A DNA stretch of 64,000 nucleotides from Leuconostoc holzapfelii (GCF_012396485.1 NZ_JAAXPO010000004.1:154909-218908), one strand, 5' to 3'. Positions 8,747 to 17,418 are shown, counted from the stretch's first letter. Translations and numbers: made by a program. The notes: a model not told the origin generated them from the letters alone.

Positions 8747-9187
8747 ATGTCAGAATCCAATACTATCATCAATGAACTCAACACTTTCGTCCAAACTTAC
8801 GCGGCACGTTCAGAATTTATCCGAACAACCACCGCGCAAAAAATCAACGCAACACAAGCCCATTTGCTGATGCTCTTACAGGAAGAAAACGCGACCAATG
8901 CAACGTTGGCCGATCGAATGAATTTATCTAAGCCTGCGATTACCAAAGCCGTGAAAAACCTTGTCGCACACGGCTATGTGCTTTCTTCGCCAGATGCAAG
9001 CGACAAACGTAGCGTGAACTATGCACTGACGCCAGCTGGTATCAAATTGGCACGTCAGCATGAACAGTCTCACCAAGCACTTCATCAGGCAATTGATGCG
9101 ACTATTGCAACGTTCACAGACGAACAGCAGGTCACAATTATTCACTTTCTAAAACAAATTAATCAATTAGAGGATACACCATCATGA
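8747..9187 (+). CDS. zitR: Zinc-responsive MarR-family repressor (ZitR/AdcR type)
   Basis: DNA-binding repressor of 146 residues with a MarR winged helix (ATLADRMNLSKPAITKAVKNL about 52-72, wing DASDKRSVNYALT). Glu23, His39, His105 and His109 fall where AdcR of Streptococcus has its main zinc ligands (Glu24, His42, His108, His112 from memory), so zinc sensing is well supported. Its operator at 8704-8735 overlaps its own promoter. The next gene starts inside its stop codon (ATGA-type overlap at 9184). In lactococci zitR is followed by zitS, zitQ and zitP; here only a binding-protein gene follows and the ATPase and permease are missing from the operon. Confidence 0.88.
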   Translation: MSESNTIINELNTFVQTYAARSEFIRTTTAQKINATQAHLLMLLQEENATNATLADRMNLSKPAITKAVKNLVAHGYVLSSPDASDKRSVNYALTPAGIKLARQHEQSHQALHQAIDATIATFTDEQQVTIIHFLKQINQLEDTPS

Positions 9188-10068
9188 AAAAACTTATTGC
9201 CTTAATGGCGATTATTATCATTGCTGTGGTTGGTTTTGCTGCCTTCAAAGGCAACGATACCACCAAGAAACACACGGACAAAATTAGCATTATAACCTCA
9301 ACTGACTTTTATGCCGAACTCGCGCAAACGGTGGTTGGTAGCCACGGGACAGCCAGTGCAATTATTAAAAGTGCCAATATTTCACCCGAAGACTATGAAC
9401 CGACAACGACTGTAGCCAAGAAAGTCAATGGCACAGATATTGTGATTGCCAATGGCTTGGGCTACGATGCTTGGCTCACAAAATTGGCTAAGTCGTCCCA
9501 CAATTCACAGCTCGTTGAAGTCGGTGAAAACGTCTTACACGATAAGATGGGACAAAATCCACATCTGTGGAATGACCCCGAAACAATGATCAAAACAGCC
9601 AATTACTTAGCAGACTTGTTGGCCAAAAAAGATCCCGCTCATCAAGCCGATTACAAGGCCAATGCTAAAAAATATATCGCTAGCCTCCAACCCATTACCA
9701 CTTTAGTCGCCCAACTTAAGGCAAAGGCGAATCACCAAGTGGTCGCACAAACCGAGCCAGTATTTGAATATATGTTGACGGCAATGGGTTATCAAGTCAT
9801 GGATCAAGACTTTTCTGAGGCCATCGAAGAAGGAAATGATCCTTCCCCAGCTGTGCTATCAGCCTTAAAGGACGCGATCACGTCACATAAAATTGCCTTC
9901 ATTGTTAATAATAAGCAGACCACCAGTTCAACAGTCACAAATATCATTAACTTAGCTAAAGACAATCATGTGCCCGTCATCAACGTCACAGAAACCATTC
10001 CAAATGGTGAACATTACGTCAGCTGGAAACTTGCAGAACTCAAGCAAATTCAAGCCATCGATCAATAA
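9184..10068 (+). CDS. Metal ABC transporter substrate-binding protein (ZnuA/ZitS-like, variant ligands)
   Basis: Extracellular binding protein of 294 residues of the cluster A-I metal family. The N-terminus has one long hydrophobic stretch (about 4-20) without a lipobox cysteine, so it is probably held by an uncleaved membrane anchor or released. Normal family ligands are mostly replaced: the first His motif DPHxYEP reads SPEDYEP (Glu69), NPHLWND keeps His127, the third His region reads QTEPVFEY (Glu191) and the fourth acidic position lies in VNNKQ. Metal preference may therefore differ from zinc. It is translationally coupled to the zinc-type repressor but has no transporter genes next to it and must use a permease encoded elsewhere. 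Confidence 0.82.
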   Translation: MKKLIALMAIIIIAVVGFAAFKGNDTTKKHTDKISIITSTDFYAELAQTVVGSHGTASAIIKSANISPEDYEPTTTVAKKVNGTDIVIANGLGYDAWLTKLAKSSHNSQLVEVGENVLHDKMGQNPHLWNDPETMIKTANYLADLLAKKDPAHQADYKANAKKYIASLQPITTLVAQLKAKANHQVVAQTEPVFEYMLTAMGYQVMDQDFSEAIEEGNDPSPAVLSALKDAITSHKIAFIVNNKQTTSSTVTNIINLAKDNHVPVINVTETIPNGEHYVSWKLAELKQIQAIDQ

Positions 10069-10140
10069 CATCACAACCGTGATGCGAACAACTGTTCAAA
10101 AAGTGTTATACTACCTGTGAATACAAATCTTTTGCAAAAA

Positions 10141-10178
10141 GTAACGCCCCACCAACCAAAAAACTGGTCGTGCGTTAC
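10141..10178 (+). promoter_or_regulatory. Stem-loop in the leader of the aldo/keto reductase gene
   Basis: Arms GTAACGC...ACCA and TGGT...GCGTTAC pair across a short loop, 15 bases before the ribosome site. No T-run follows, so it is not a terminator. It could be an operator or an mRNA-stabilising hairpin; no regulator is evident. Confidence 0.35.
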
Positions 10179-10205
10179 TGCTCGTTAAACATGGAGGTAA
10201 CGATG

Positions 10206-11066
10206 ATGGTACTAACAGACACTTACACTTTAGCCAATGGTGTTCAAATACCCGTGATTGGCTTTGGCACTTGGCAATCAGCAGATGGTGATGTGGCTTA
10301 CGACGCAGTTAAATGGGCACTTGCAGCTGGCTATCGTCACATTGATACCGCAGCAATTTATGGCAACGAGGCCTCTGTGGGACGTGCGATTAAAGATGCT
10401 GGTATTGCGCGTGATGAGCTATTCATCACAACTAAACTTTGGAACGATGCGCATAGTTATGAAGCAGCCCAAGCCGCCTTAGCAAAATCTTTAACAACGC
10501 TTGGTTTAGATTACGTGGATTTGTACCTCATCCATTGGCCGAATCCCGCAGCTCTGCGACAGGAAGCGCCAGAAGCATGGGAACAAGCGAACGCTGCAAC
10601 ATGGCGTGCCATGGAAGACGCTTATGCGGCTGGTCAAGTGAGAGCCATTGGTGTGTCTAATTTCCAAATACATCATTTGGAAGCCTTGGCTAAAACACAA
10701 AAAGTGGCCCCAATGGTGAACCAAAATTTTCTTAATCCATCGGATGCCCAAGCTGATCTTGTGGCCTATGATAAGGCACATCACATTCTAGATGAAGCTT
10801 ATTCGCCATTAGGTACCGGTAAGCTCATCGACTTGCCCCAAGTGGCCGATTTAGCCGCGAAGTATCACAAGTCAGTTCCACAAATTTTGATTCGTTGGTC
10901 TTTGGACAAAGGCTTTGTGCCGCTACCAAAATCAACCCACGAAGCCTACATTCAAGCTAATCTTGATGTCTTTGATTTCAGCTTGACGCCCGAAGAAGTT
11001 GCGACATTAGATACCTTACAGGGGATCAACGGGACACATTTGAACGCCGATACCGCCGATTTCTAA
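10206..11066 (+). CDS. Aldo/keto reductase (2,5-diketo-D-gluconate reductase type)
   Basis: NADPH-dependent reductase of 286 residues with a TIM-barrel fold. The four catalytic residues are in place: Asp and Tyr in DTAAIYGNE (about 46-54), Lys in FITTKLWN (about 76) and His in YLIHWPNP (about 109). The cofactor-binding end PLPKSTHEAYIQANL is typical of AKR family 5. Such enzymes reduce keto sugars, methylglyoxal or other carbonyls; the physiological substrate is not known. The ATG at 10206 is seven bases after GGAGGT; another ATG three bases earlier is possible. It is a single-gene unit closed by the terminator at 11097. Confidence 0.9.
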   Translation: MVLTDTYTLANGVQIPVIGFGTWQSADGDVAYDAVKWALAAGYRHIDTAAIYGNEASVGRAIKDAGIARDELFITTKLWNDAHSYEAAQAALAKSLTTLGLDYVDLYLIHWPNPAALRQEAPEAWEQANAATWRAMEDAYAAGQVRAIGVSNFQIHHLEALAKTQKVAPMVNQNFLNPSDAQADLVAYDKAHHILDEAYSPLGTGKLIDLPQVADLAAKYHKSVPQILIRWSLDKGFVPLPKSTHEAYIQANLDVFDFSLTPEEVATLDTLQGINGTHLNADTADF

Positions 11067-11073
11067 TCCCATT

Positions 11074-11089
11074 TGTTTCACGTGAAACA
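11074..11089. promoter_or_regulatory. parS chromosome-partition site
   Basis: TGTTTCACGTGAAACA is a perfect 16-base palindrome identical to the consensus parS bound by ParB/Spo0J. It lies between the aldo/keto reductase stop and its terminator, about 36 kb left of oriC. Confidence 0.9.
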
Positions 11090-11096
11090 AGCCAAT

Positions 11097-11133
11097 AAAA
11101 AGGCAACCGACCAATACGTCGGTTGCCTTTTTC
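11097..11133. terminator. Bidirectional terminator
   Basis: Stem AAAAAGGCAACCGAC/GTCGGTTGCCTTTTT separates the aldo/keto reductase gene from the convergent ABC permease operon. Confidence 0.9.
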
Positions 11134-11145
11134 TATTAATCTGCC

Positions 11146-11910
11146 TTAAACTGACCGTTTTTTAAAGATAAGATACGCTGCACCGTACATCATCAGCAAA
11201 TACACCACATAAGCGCTAAGCACCGTATTTTGTGAAAAATGCACGACAGCTTTATACGCGCTGCCGGGCATACCAAGCATGGCCAATCCCAAGTAAATGT
11301 TAAATGGGTTCCATTTCAAAATTGGCGCAGCATGGATGAGCATCGCAGAAATACTACTCAAAATGGGTGTCCCCACAATCATAACAACCCCAAGACCAAT
11401 GGCTGCCCCAGAACTTTTCACCAGATTTGTAATGAGCAAAACTAAGCCTGCAATGAAGAACATTTGCAATAAGGTTGCTATAAATGTCAGTCCCATCACT
11501 TGCCAGCCCGTCCCAATTGCGTTAAATGATTGATTTAAATCAAAATGTGAGACAAACAGCAACTTACCCAACATGGTCCCCAGAAAAGCTGCCACAAACA
11601 AGGCCAAGTAAACACTCAAATTCAATAATAATTTACTGGCAAAAATCATACCCCGGCTAAAACGCCGTGATAGCAGTGGTCGAATCGTCCCAAAACCAAA
11701 TTCTTGTGAAATGCTTAAAGCCGTCACAATAATTCCGGCAAGAAAGACGTAGAGGGTGCCTTGCCCAAAAGCCACCACACTCTCCCCTGAACGTTGGGTT
11801 TTAAACACGGCCATGATGGCCAACGGGAAAATGAAACTCAAGGCTAGCCAAATGTATAACCGGCTCTGTTTGACCGCTTTATAATATTCTTGTTTCATCA
11901 ATGTTAACAT
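11146..11910 (-). CDS. ABC-2 type exporter permease
   Basis: Membrane protein of 254 residues with about six hydrophobic segments, starting LMKQEYYKAVKQSRLYIWLAL like many small ABC-2 permeases. The segment QEFGFGTIRPLLSRRFSRG is the characteristic cytosolic loop that contacts the ATPase. It is translationally coupled to the ATPase gene ending at 11914; the ATG at 11910 is preferred over the GTG at 11913 because of the GGGGGA upstream. Last gene of a five-gene minus-strand operon headed by a GntR regulator. The exported molecule is unknown; similar YtrA-controlled systems respond to cell-wall antibiotics or carry hydrophobic compounds. Confidence 0.85.
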   Translation of the reverse strand: MLTLMKQEYYKAVKQSRLYIWLALSFIFPLAIMAVFKTQRSGESVVAFGQGTLYVFLAGIIVTALSISQEFGFGTIRPLLSRRFSRGMIFASKLLLNLSVYLALFVAAFLGTMLGKLLFVSHFDLNQSFNAIGTGWQVMGLTFIATLLQMFFIAGLVLLITNLVKSSGAAIGLGVVMIVGTPILSSISAMLIHAAPILKWNPFNIYLGLAMLGMPGSAYKAVVHFSQNTVLSAYVVYLLMMYGAAYLIFKKRSV

Positions 11911-11913
11911 CAC

Positions 11914-12819
11914 TTATTCCCCCTTATCATCATTGGCTAACATATCCAGTAACGACTTCTCCAAGTTGCCCGTCACAGTCTGGATCGCTGTAATGATTAG
12001 CCCTGCATCATTGAAAGCAGTGATCACTTGCTGTAGATTATCTGCACCATCAATTTCAACGTGTCCATCCGTTAGGGTTGCAGCCCACGCGCGTGACTTG
12101 GCTAAATCAAGCGCAGCACGGTTATCTGATGTATCAAATAACCAGCGCGTCTTATCATGACTGAAAAACGCCGTCATCGTGGCCGTCTCAATGATTTTAC
12201 CGTGATTAATAATCACCACATCATCGACCAACTTCTGTAATTCATCTAACAGGTGACTTGAAATCAAAAATGCCACCCCATCATCCGCCAATTCTCGAAT
12301 TAAAGCCCGTAAATCATGAACTGATTGCGGATCTAAACCATTCATCGGCTCATCTAAAATGACTAATTTAGGATTACGAATCAACGCAATGGCAATGCCT
12401 AAGCGCTGTTTCATCCCCAAAGAGAATTGCTTTGCTTTCCGCTTGCCGAAGTTGTCACCATCAATTTGTGTTTTTTTCATCAGCGTTTGAAAGTCTGCCG
12501 GTGTTTTGGTATCCATCGCATACAACTTCAAATGTTCCAACGCCGTTAAATTCGGATAAATGGCCGGATACTCAATTAAATTACCAATCTTATCCAGGGC
12601 CTGATGGTTGCTAAACGTAATGGGTTGCCCATCAAATGTAATTTGCCCTGAACTGTAACTCATCAGCCCGGTAATGGCACGCATTGTTGTGGACTTCCCT
12701 GCGCCGTTTGGCCCGATCAGCCCCACAATGTGCCCTGCTGCGACTTCAAAACTGACGTGATCCATCGCTTTTTTTCGGCCATATTGTTTACTCACATCTT
12801 TAACTTCTAATAATGCCAT
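11914..12819 (-). CDS. ABC exporter ATPase
   Basis: ATP-binding subunit of 301 residues that drives the adjacent ABC-2 permease. Walker A is GPNGAGKST (about 37-45), the Q-loop region lies near IEYPAIYP, the signature is FSLGMKQRLGIA, Walker B is KLVILDEPMNGLDP, and the switch His is in LISSHLLDEL. The C-terminal 90 residues form the regulatory extension seen in BcrA/NatA-type ATPases. It begins 27 bases after the permease gene ending at 12846, with AGGGGG upstream, and overlaps the next permease by direct coupling. It is the second of two ATPases in this operon; which permease pairs with which ATPase is inferred from adjacency. Confidence 0.9.
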   Translation of the reverse strand: MALLEVKDVSKQYGRKKAMDHVSFEVAAGHIVGLIGPNGAGKSTTMRAITGLMSYSSGQITFDGQPITFSNHQALDKIGNLIEYPAIYPNLTALEHLKLYAMDTKTPADFQTLMKKTQIDGDNFGKRKAKQFSLGMKQRLGIAIALIRNPKLVILDEPMNGLDPQSVHDLRALIRELADDGVAFLISSHLLDELQKLVDDVVIINHGKIIETATMTAFFSHDKTRWLFDTSDNRAALDLAKSRAWAATLTDGHVEIDGADNLQQVITAFNDAGLIITAIQTVTGNLEKSLLDMLANDDKGE

Positions 12820-12845
12820 CTTTTCCCCCTATCCAATCACTACAA

Positions 12846-13667
12846 CTACTTATCCCAGGTCAATTTTATCTTTGGCCTGAAGACAAAGAAAAACGTCAAT
12901 CCCGACAAAATGATCGGGACAATCATCGTGCTCACAACAACTTTAATATCTACCTGACCCACATGATTGGCCAGCGAGGTTAAATTCGTTGCCACAAAAA
13001 CAAAAATGACCACCGGCCAGCGCAGGTAACGCACCCGTACTGCCTCATCAGTTGTTTCTGCACTAATTTTCTTTGACAATGAATAACCAATACTCAACAA
13101 AACCATACTCGTCAACAATGTGACAACCATATCCGGCAACAAGTCATTGTGCCAAAGTGACGCAATCGTTTCCAGCGGCTGCACAAGGACTGCTAACGTG
13201 AAAAACAAACCGGCAACTTTCATCCAATTTGGCCCAATAATGGTGTAAATCACTGCTGTTAAACTCGCGATAAAAAAGTAACCCAAGGCAAGATTAGCAC
13301 TCGTAAGCATCAGATTTCTTAAGTCTGCTGGTTGAATGGCGAGTAATATCAAGGTATTTACGGCAAAACCTGTCACAATGGGGACCACGACCATTAAGAG
13401 GACACGGATGATAAACAACTGGCCACGTGATATTTTTTGAGTGTAAAGCCAAATATCCAATCGCCGTGACTGATCCATGAGAAGTGATATAAAGCCCACA
13501 AGCAACCACCCACCAATGAGTAATAGCCCGCTATTGACAATATATGACACCTTATTTTGCCAAAGAGACGTTCCGACTTCAAGACCCATGAGTACGACAC
13601 CCAAGATAAACGCCAAAATGAGTTGATCCTTTTTTATCAGCGCATAAAGTTTCATGGCTTGCTTCAT
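12846..13667 (-). CDS. ABC exporter membrane subunit, YtrC/D-like
   Basis: Integral membrane protein of 273 residues with roughly seven hydrophobic segments and short loops. It has no clear motif, but it starts by ATGA overlap with the preceding ATPase (13664) and has GGAGGG before its ATG at 13667, so it is its partner permease. The protein resembles the membrane components of GntR/YtrA-controlled exporters by position and topology rather than by a recognisable signature. Function is unknown beyond export with the 13664-14569 ATPase. Confidence 0.75.
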   Translation of the reverse strand: MKQAMKLYALIKKDQLILAFILGVVLMGLEVGTSLWQNKVSYIVNSGLLLIGGWLLVGFISLLMDQSRRLDIWLYTQKISRGQLFIIRVLLMVVVPIVTGFAVNTLILLAIQPADLRNLMLTSANLALGYFFIASLTAVIYTIIGPNWMKVAGLFFTLAVLVQPLETIASLWHNDLLPDMVVTLLTSMVLLSIGYSLSKKISAETTDEAVRVRYLRWPVVIFVFVATNLTSLANHVGQVDIKVVVSTMIVPIILSGLTFFFVFRPKIKLTWDK

Positions 13668-14569
13668 TTTGTTCCCTCCAATTCTTGCTGCCAAACATGG
13701 GCTTCTTCAGCAAAGCTGGCGCGAAAAACATCCTCGCTACCAATGGGGAGCTCTTCGATGAATTTGAAGTCTTGACCAGCCAATTTAATGCCGAGTGCTT
13801 CCGTAAAATCATTGAAAACAATTGTCACAACATGCCCTGTTTGGGCGATAATCGTCCCACTATCGCGCAAAAATGTCGGTAATACTTCACCAGAATAGGC
13901 TAATTGATATTTCCGAATATTTTTATTTTCTTCAATCGCAAATGTGCGATCAATCGTGTGATTTTTCAAAAGCAACACGCGATCAACTAACGTATCCAAA
14001 TCAACTAAATTGTGCGATGCGATTAATACGGTTGTTTGATGTGATGTCACTTGATTCACAATTAACTGTTTGACTTGATCGCGAATCAAAACGTCTAACC
14101 CATCGAGCGGCTCATCTAAGAACACATACTGCGCACGACTCGCAAAACTCACAATAATCATAAATAATGCGCGCATGCCTTTGGAGTAAGTCCGAATCCG
14201 CTTACTATTATTTAAACCAAAACGCTTGATTTCTGCGTCATACCACTGTTCATCAAAATTTGGATACGCCAGTTTTAAGATGGCTTTGATTTTTCTTGGC
14301 GAATAATAACGCAACCAGTTTTCCGGCATGTCAACATAAAACAATTGCTCATGTAACCGAATCGTTTTGATGTAATCTAGGCCATCTAAGCCAATACGGC
14401 CAAAGTCCGGCAATAATTCACCGGCAATCGTATCAAATAGCGTCGTCTTACCTGACCCATTCCGACCGACTAGCCCCACAATTTCACCTGTATTGAGTTC
14501 AAAACTGACATTTTTTAAGACGTCTTGCTGTTGAATCTTTTTAGAAATATTTTCAATGACTAAGGTCAT
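13664..14569 (-). CDS. ABC exporter ATPase, YtrB-like
   Basis: ATPase of 301 residues. Walker A is GRNGSGKTT (about 37-45), the Q-loop region is FYVDMPENW, the signature region TYSKGMRALF is degenerate compared with LSGGQ, Walker B is YVFLDEPLDGLDV and the switch His is in IASHNLVDLD. This pattern and the placement right after a YtrA-type GntR gene match YtrB of Bacillus. The C-terminal part (about 225-301) is an accessory domain. The start at 14569 is chosen because residues before MTLVIENISKK do not resemble the family and a GGGGAGGAGA site lies upstream; it overlaps the end of the regulator gene by 17 bases. Confidence 0.85.
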   Translation of the reverse strand: MTLVIENISKKIQQQDVLKNVSFELNTGEIVGLVGRNGSGKTTLFDTIAGELLPDFGRIGLDGLDYIKTIRLHEQLFYVDMPENWLRYYSPRKIKAILKLAYPNFDEQWYDAEIKRFGLNNSKRIRTYSKGMRALFMIIVSFASRAQYVFLDEPLDGLDVLIRDQVKQLIVNQVTSHQTTVLIASHNLVDLDTLVDRVLLLKNHTIDRTFAIEENKNIRKYQLAYSGEVLPTFLRDSGTIIAQTGHVVTIVFNDFTEALGIKLAGQDFKFIEELPIGSEDVFRASFAEEAHVWQQELEGTK

Positions 14570-14954
14570 GTCCGTGTCTCTCCTCCCCACGATCTTCGCC
14601 GTAACTGGCATCCAGCCATTGATGAAGCTGCGCGCGTGAAATAGCCGCCCGCTTCGCATCAATCACCGCTTCGGCTAATTGCTGGCGAATGCTTGCCAAT
14701 AGCCGTTCATCCGTCACAAACCCATCATTCCCCCGAATAAAGGTCCCTTTGCCTGCCACAGTTGCGATCACTTGTTGCTGCTCTAATGCTTTGTAAGCCT
14801 TTGCCACAGTATTTGGATTTAATCCCTCAATTAAAGCCATTTCTCTGACTGATGGTAATTTATCACCAATGTTTAGCACGCCAGATGCAACTTGTGATTT
14901 AATTCGCCACATGAGCTGCTCGTACAATGGTTGACTTCTCTGAATTTGTACCAT
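14553..14954 (-). CDS. GntR-family regulator, YtrA subfamily
   Basis: DNA-binding repressor of 133 residues. The GntR winged helix is complete (PLYEQLMWRIKSQVASGVLN, LPSVREMALIEGLNPNTVAKA, wing GKGTFIRG) and the C-terminal tail is short, as in YtrA regulators of ABC exporters. It is the first gene of the minus-strand operon with two ATPases and two permeases. A 28-base palindrome at 15042-15069 overlaps the operon -10 and is its probable operator. Members of this group are relieved by cell-wall active compounds, but the inducer here is unknown. Confidence 0.88.
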   Translation of the reverse strand: MVQIQRSQPLYEQLMWRIKSQVASGVLNIGDKLPSVREMALIEGLNPNTVAKAYKALEQQQVIATVAGKGTFIRGNDGFVTDERLLASIRQQLAEAVIDAKRAAISRAQLHQWLDASYGEDRGEERHGHDLSH

Positions 14955-15041
14955 TCACGTACTCCCTTTAATTTATTTGGCCGTATACCATAACGCGACG
15001 TGACATTCGTGTTTCATTTCCCCTGATACAAGCTTATCGCT

Positions 15042-15069
15042 GTACCACGTGTACTATTATACGTAGTAC
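15042..15069 (-). promoter_or_regulatory. Probable GntR/YtrA operator over the operon -10
   Basis: Arms GTACCACGTGT and ATACGTAGTAC form an inverted repeat (GTAC-N-ACGT in each arm) around a short centre. The minus-strand TATAAT (15057-15062) is inside it, with TTGACT at 15079-15084 and a 16-base spacer. The arrangement fits autorepression by the GntR gene product. Confidence 0.7.
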
Positions 15070-15215
15070 AGATATGGAAGTCAAATGCATTTTTTGCAAC
15101 AACATTGACTAATCTTACGAAATATCACCCCATATCGCTACAATGTTCGCCTTTATATGTGATAAACTATGAGTTACGAGTTTAATATTCACGTTATTGC
15201 TATTGGGGGCAAATT

Positions 15216-15776
15216 ATGAAGAGAGATTTCATCACACAAACTATTGTTTTAGTCGCTTTCTTTGCGGCGGTTACCTATGTCGCCACGAGTATTCAGGTCC
15301 CGATGCCGGCTTTAATTGGTAAACCATTTGTTCACCTTGGTAACGCCGCTGCCTTATTATCAGTCTTACTATTAGGCTATCAGCGTGGGGCATTGGCTGG
15401 TGGGATGGGGCTGGCCTTATTTGACCTAACGCATAATTATGTCCTCGATGCCCCATATTACTTCTTTGAAGTTTTTGTCGTGGGCGGTATAGCGATGTTG
15501 ACTTTTCAGGCTTTAAATTACCGTTTAAAGCCAACGACGACAAAATTAGTATTAATTGTTTTAAGCGCAATTGCTACCAAATTGGTCACGACAACTGGGC
15601 ACAACTTTGTGATGGCCTTGATCAAAGGCATGACCTTCCAACCCGCCGTGATTGCCACTTTATCCGCACTTTTCCCAACACTGATTAATTGCATCACAAC
15701 GATGCTCGTTGTTTTAGTGGTTTACCCAATTTTGGGGCAACAATTACGTACAAAGCTCTCACCAGCAAAATCATAA
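15216..15776 (+). CDS. ECF transporter S component, substrate unknown
   Basis: Membrane protein of 186 residues with about six hydrophobic segments. The signature FVHLGNAAALLSVLLLGYQR followed by GGMGLALFDLTHNY is typical of the vitamin-binding S components of group II energy-coupling-factor transporters (HmpT/DUF1393-like set). S components bind the vitamin and use the shared EcfA-A'-T module, which is not in this window. No riboswitch is obvious upstream, so the vitamin cannot be assigned. It is a single-gene unit with its own terminator at 15778. Confidence 0.85.
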   Translation: MKRDFITQTIVLVAFFAAVTYVATSIQVPMPALIGKPFVHLGNAAALLSVLLLGYQRGALAGGMGLALFDLTHNYVLDAPYYFFEVFVVGGIAMLTFQALNYRLKPTTTKLVLIVLSAIATKLVTTTGHNFVMALIKGMTFQPAVIATLSALFPTLINCITTMLVVLVVYPILGQQLRTKLSPAKS

Positions 15777-15777
15777 A

Positions 15778-15816
15778 AAAAGCAGCCAAGCGACGTGTCC
15801 GTCGTTTGGCTGCTTT
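15778..15816 (+). terminator. Terminator of the S-component gene
   Basis: Stem AGCAGCCAAGCGAC/GTCGTTTGGCTGCT (one G-T pair) with a 6-base loop directly after the stop codon. The tail is TTTG, so termination is moderate; the A-run on the other side suits the minus strand too. Confidence 0.7.
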
Positions 15817-16004
15817 GATATAAACGTCCCGCATGGTTGTGATATGCGAATTAAACTATATTTGAGAGTGAGAAGAGAAGATTGGGAGAGAGAGAATAAA
15901 AGTCGCAACTACCAATACGGGGCGTTATGAATTAATAAGTTTAAGTTGTGCTTATCAATAACTTGATTATAACGACCACAGATTAAATACAGTTTAAACA
16001 GACA

Positions 16005-16030
16005 AAAAAACAGTGCCTGAGCACTGTTTG
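16005..16030 (-). terminator. Terminator of the BMP-family gene
   Basis: Stem AAACAGTGC/GCACTGTTT with loop CTGA, followed on the minus strand by a T-run. It sits immediately after the stop at 16034. Confidence 0.85.
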
Positions 16031-16033
16031 TCA

Positions 16034-17095
16034 TTATTTAACTTCGCTTAACTTTGTTGGGACTGTAATTTTCCCATCTAAAATTTGTTGCTTTGCCGCT
16101 TGTGTTGCAGCCCAAGCATCCGCAGGCATAGAATCACGGGCAATATCAACACCCTTTTCCTTCAAGCCATACGTCACTGTTTGGCCACCAGGGAACTTGT
16201 CCTTTTGACCTTGTTCAGCGACCAATTCGATGGCGTTATCGACCCGCTTGATCGCTGATGCTAATGTGAAGTTCGCCTTCTGACCATCCTTTGTCGTATA
16301 GTCCCCATCTTGCTTTTGGTCCATGTCAACGCCAACAACCCAAACCTTCTTGTCTGCCGTTGTGTTTTCATTTTCCGCCTTCGCTTCAGAAAAGACCCCA
16401 TTACCTGTTGCGCCCGCAGCTTGGAAGATGACATCGACACCGCTTGCATACATCGCTGCAGCAATGGTCTTACCCTTTGCTGCATCCGTAAAGGTATTGG
16501 CATATTGTGACACAAACGTTGCTTTTGGATTTGTTGCCAAAACTCCAGCCTTAAAGCCAGCTTCGAATTGTTCAATCACTTCACCCTTTACACCACCAAC
16601 AAAACCGATTTTGCCAGTCTTTGAGGCCTTAGCTGCTGCGACACCAGCCAAATAAGAAGATTGCTCTGAGTGGAACATAATTGATACGGCATTTTTGTAA
16701 GGTACGGTCGCTTCGACCATGGCAAAATGCGTCTTGGGATTCGCTTTAGCCACTTGGTTCATGGCTGGGCCACCCATAAACGAAATCCCAACGACTAACT
16801 GATAATGCGCTTTAACCGCTTGTTGCAAGTTAGACTTAATTTCCGAATTATCGTTTGACACGAAATATGAATACCCATTTTCACCTTGTTTCAAGCCATT
16901 TTTTTGGCCGAAACGCTTAATCCCAGCCCAGGCTGATTGGTTGAATGACTTATCATCGACACCACCGGTACTTGTCACCAAAGCGACTGAATAAGCCGAC
17001 TTCTTCTGTGCCCCAGAATTCATTGCGACCGAAGTCCCAATACCAATAACTGCCACAGCGGCGACAAGGCCACCAATCAATGTTGAACGCTTCAT
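16034..17095 (-). CDS. BMP/PnrA-family nucleoside-binding protein
   Basis: Extracellular substrate-binding protein of 353 residues for an ABC importer of purine or pyrimidine nucleosides. The family start VALVTSTGGVDDKSFNQSAWAG, the ligand-loop GISFMGGP, GFVGGVKGEVIEQFEAGF and VIFQAAGATGNGVF are all present. Homologues are lipoproteins, but here the N-terminus (MKRSTLIGGLVAAVAVIGIG then TSVAMNSG) has a hydrophobic segment with no cysteine, so attachment would have to be by an uncleaved anchor. The permease and ATPase genes are not adjacent. Single gene between its own promoter (17171-17199) and terminator. Confidence 0.9.
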   Translation of the reverse strand: MKRSTLIGGLVAAVAVIGIGTSVAMNSGAQKKSAYSVALVTSTGGVDDKSFNQSAWAGIKRFGQKNGLKQGENGYSYFVSNDNSEIKSNLQQAVKAHYQLVVGISFMGGPAMNQVAKANPKTHFAMVEATVPYKNAVSIMFHSEQSSYLAGVAAAKASKTGKIGFVGGVKGEVIEQFEAGFKAGVLATNPKATFVSQYANTFTDAAKGKTIAAAMYASGVDVIFQAAGATGNGVFSEAKAENENTTADKKVWVVGVDMDQKQDGDYTTKDGQKANFTLASAIKRVDNAIELVAEQGQKDKFPGGQTVTYGLKEKGVDIARDSMPADAWAATQAAKQQILDGKITVPTKLSEVK

Positions 17096-17170
17096 TTAAT
17101 TTTCCTCCGACTATATATCTCTCTGTATATATAGAAATTATTCGTGTTTTGCTTAAACACACTGTCAACT

Positions 17171-17199
17171 ATCATACCAGCAAATGTTTACCAAAGCAA
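17171..17199 (-). promoter_or_regulatory. Promoter of the BMP-family gene
   Basis: Minus-strand TTGCTT, 17-base spacer, TATGAT preceded by TGG. The leader that follows contains an inverted repeat CTATATAT/ATATATAG at 17111-17134 just before the ribosome site. Confidence 0.6.
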
Positions 17200-17332
17200 C
17201 TCTGGATTTGTTTTTTTAACAATTACCGAGACAAATCATGGGTTTGACACAATTGGCATCATTTCTTTATCACATCTTGACATTGACTTAAAACCGCGCC
17301 ACATCAACATGATAAATGTGATACCTAATTGT

Positions 17333-17361
17333 TTGACTTTTCACAATAAACTGTTTATACT
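17333..17361 (+). promoter_or_regulatory. Promoter of the doxX-yagU unit
   Basis: TTGACT, 17-base spacer, TATACT, about 57 bases before the DoxX start. Confidence 0.75.
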
Positions 17362-17418
17362 TACTATTTGTAATAAACATCACGAATTTTTCGTGGCACA
17401 AAAAAGGAGATTACGGTT

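Noticed and set aside
17111..17134. Inverted repeat CTATATAT/ATATATAG as a terminator or riboswitch of the BMP-family gene
   Set aside because: It is AT-only, lacks a T-run and shows no purine-riboswitch core; probably part of the AU-rich leader.
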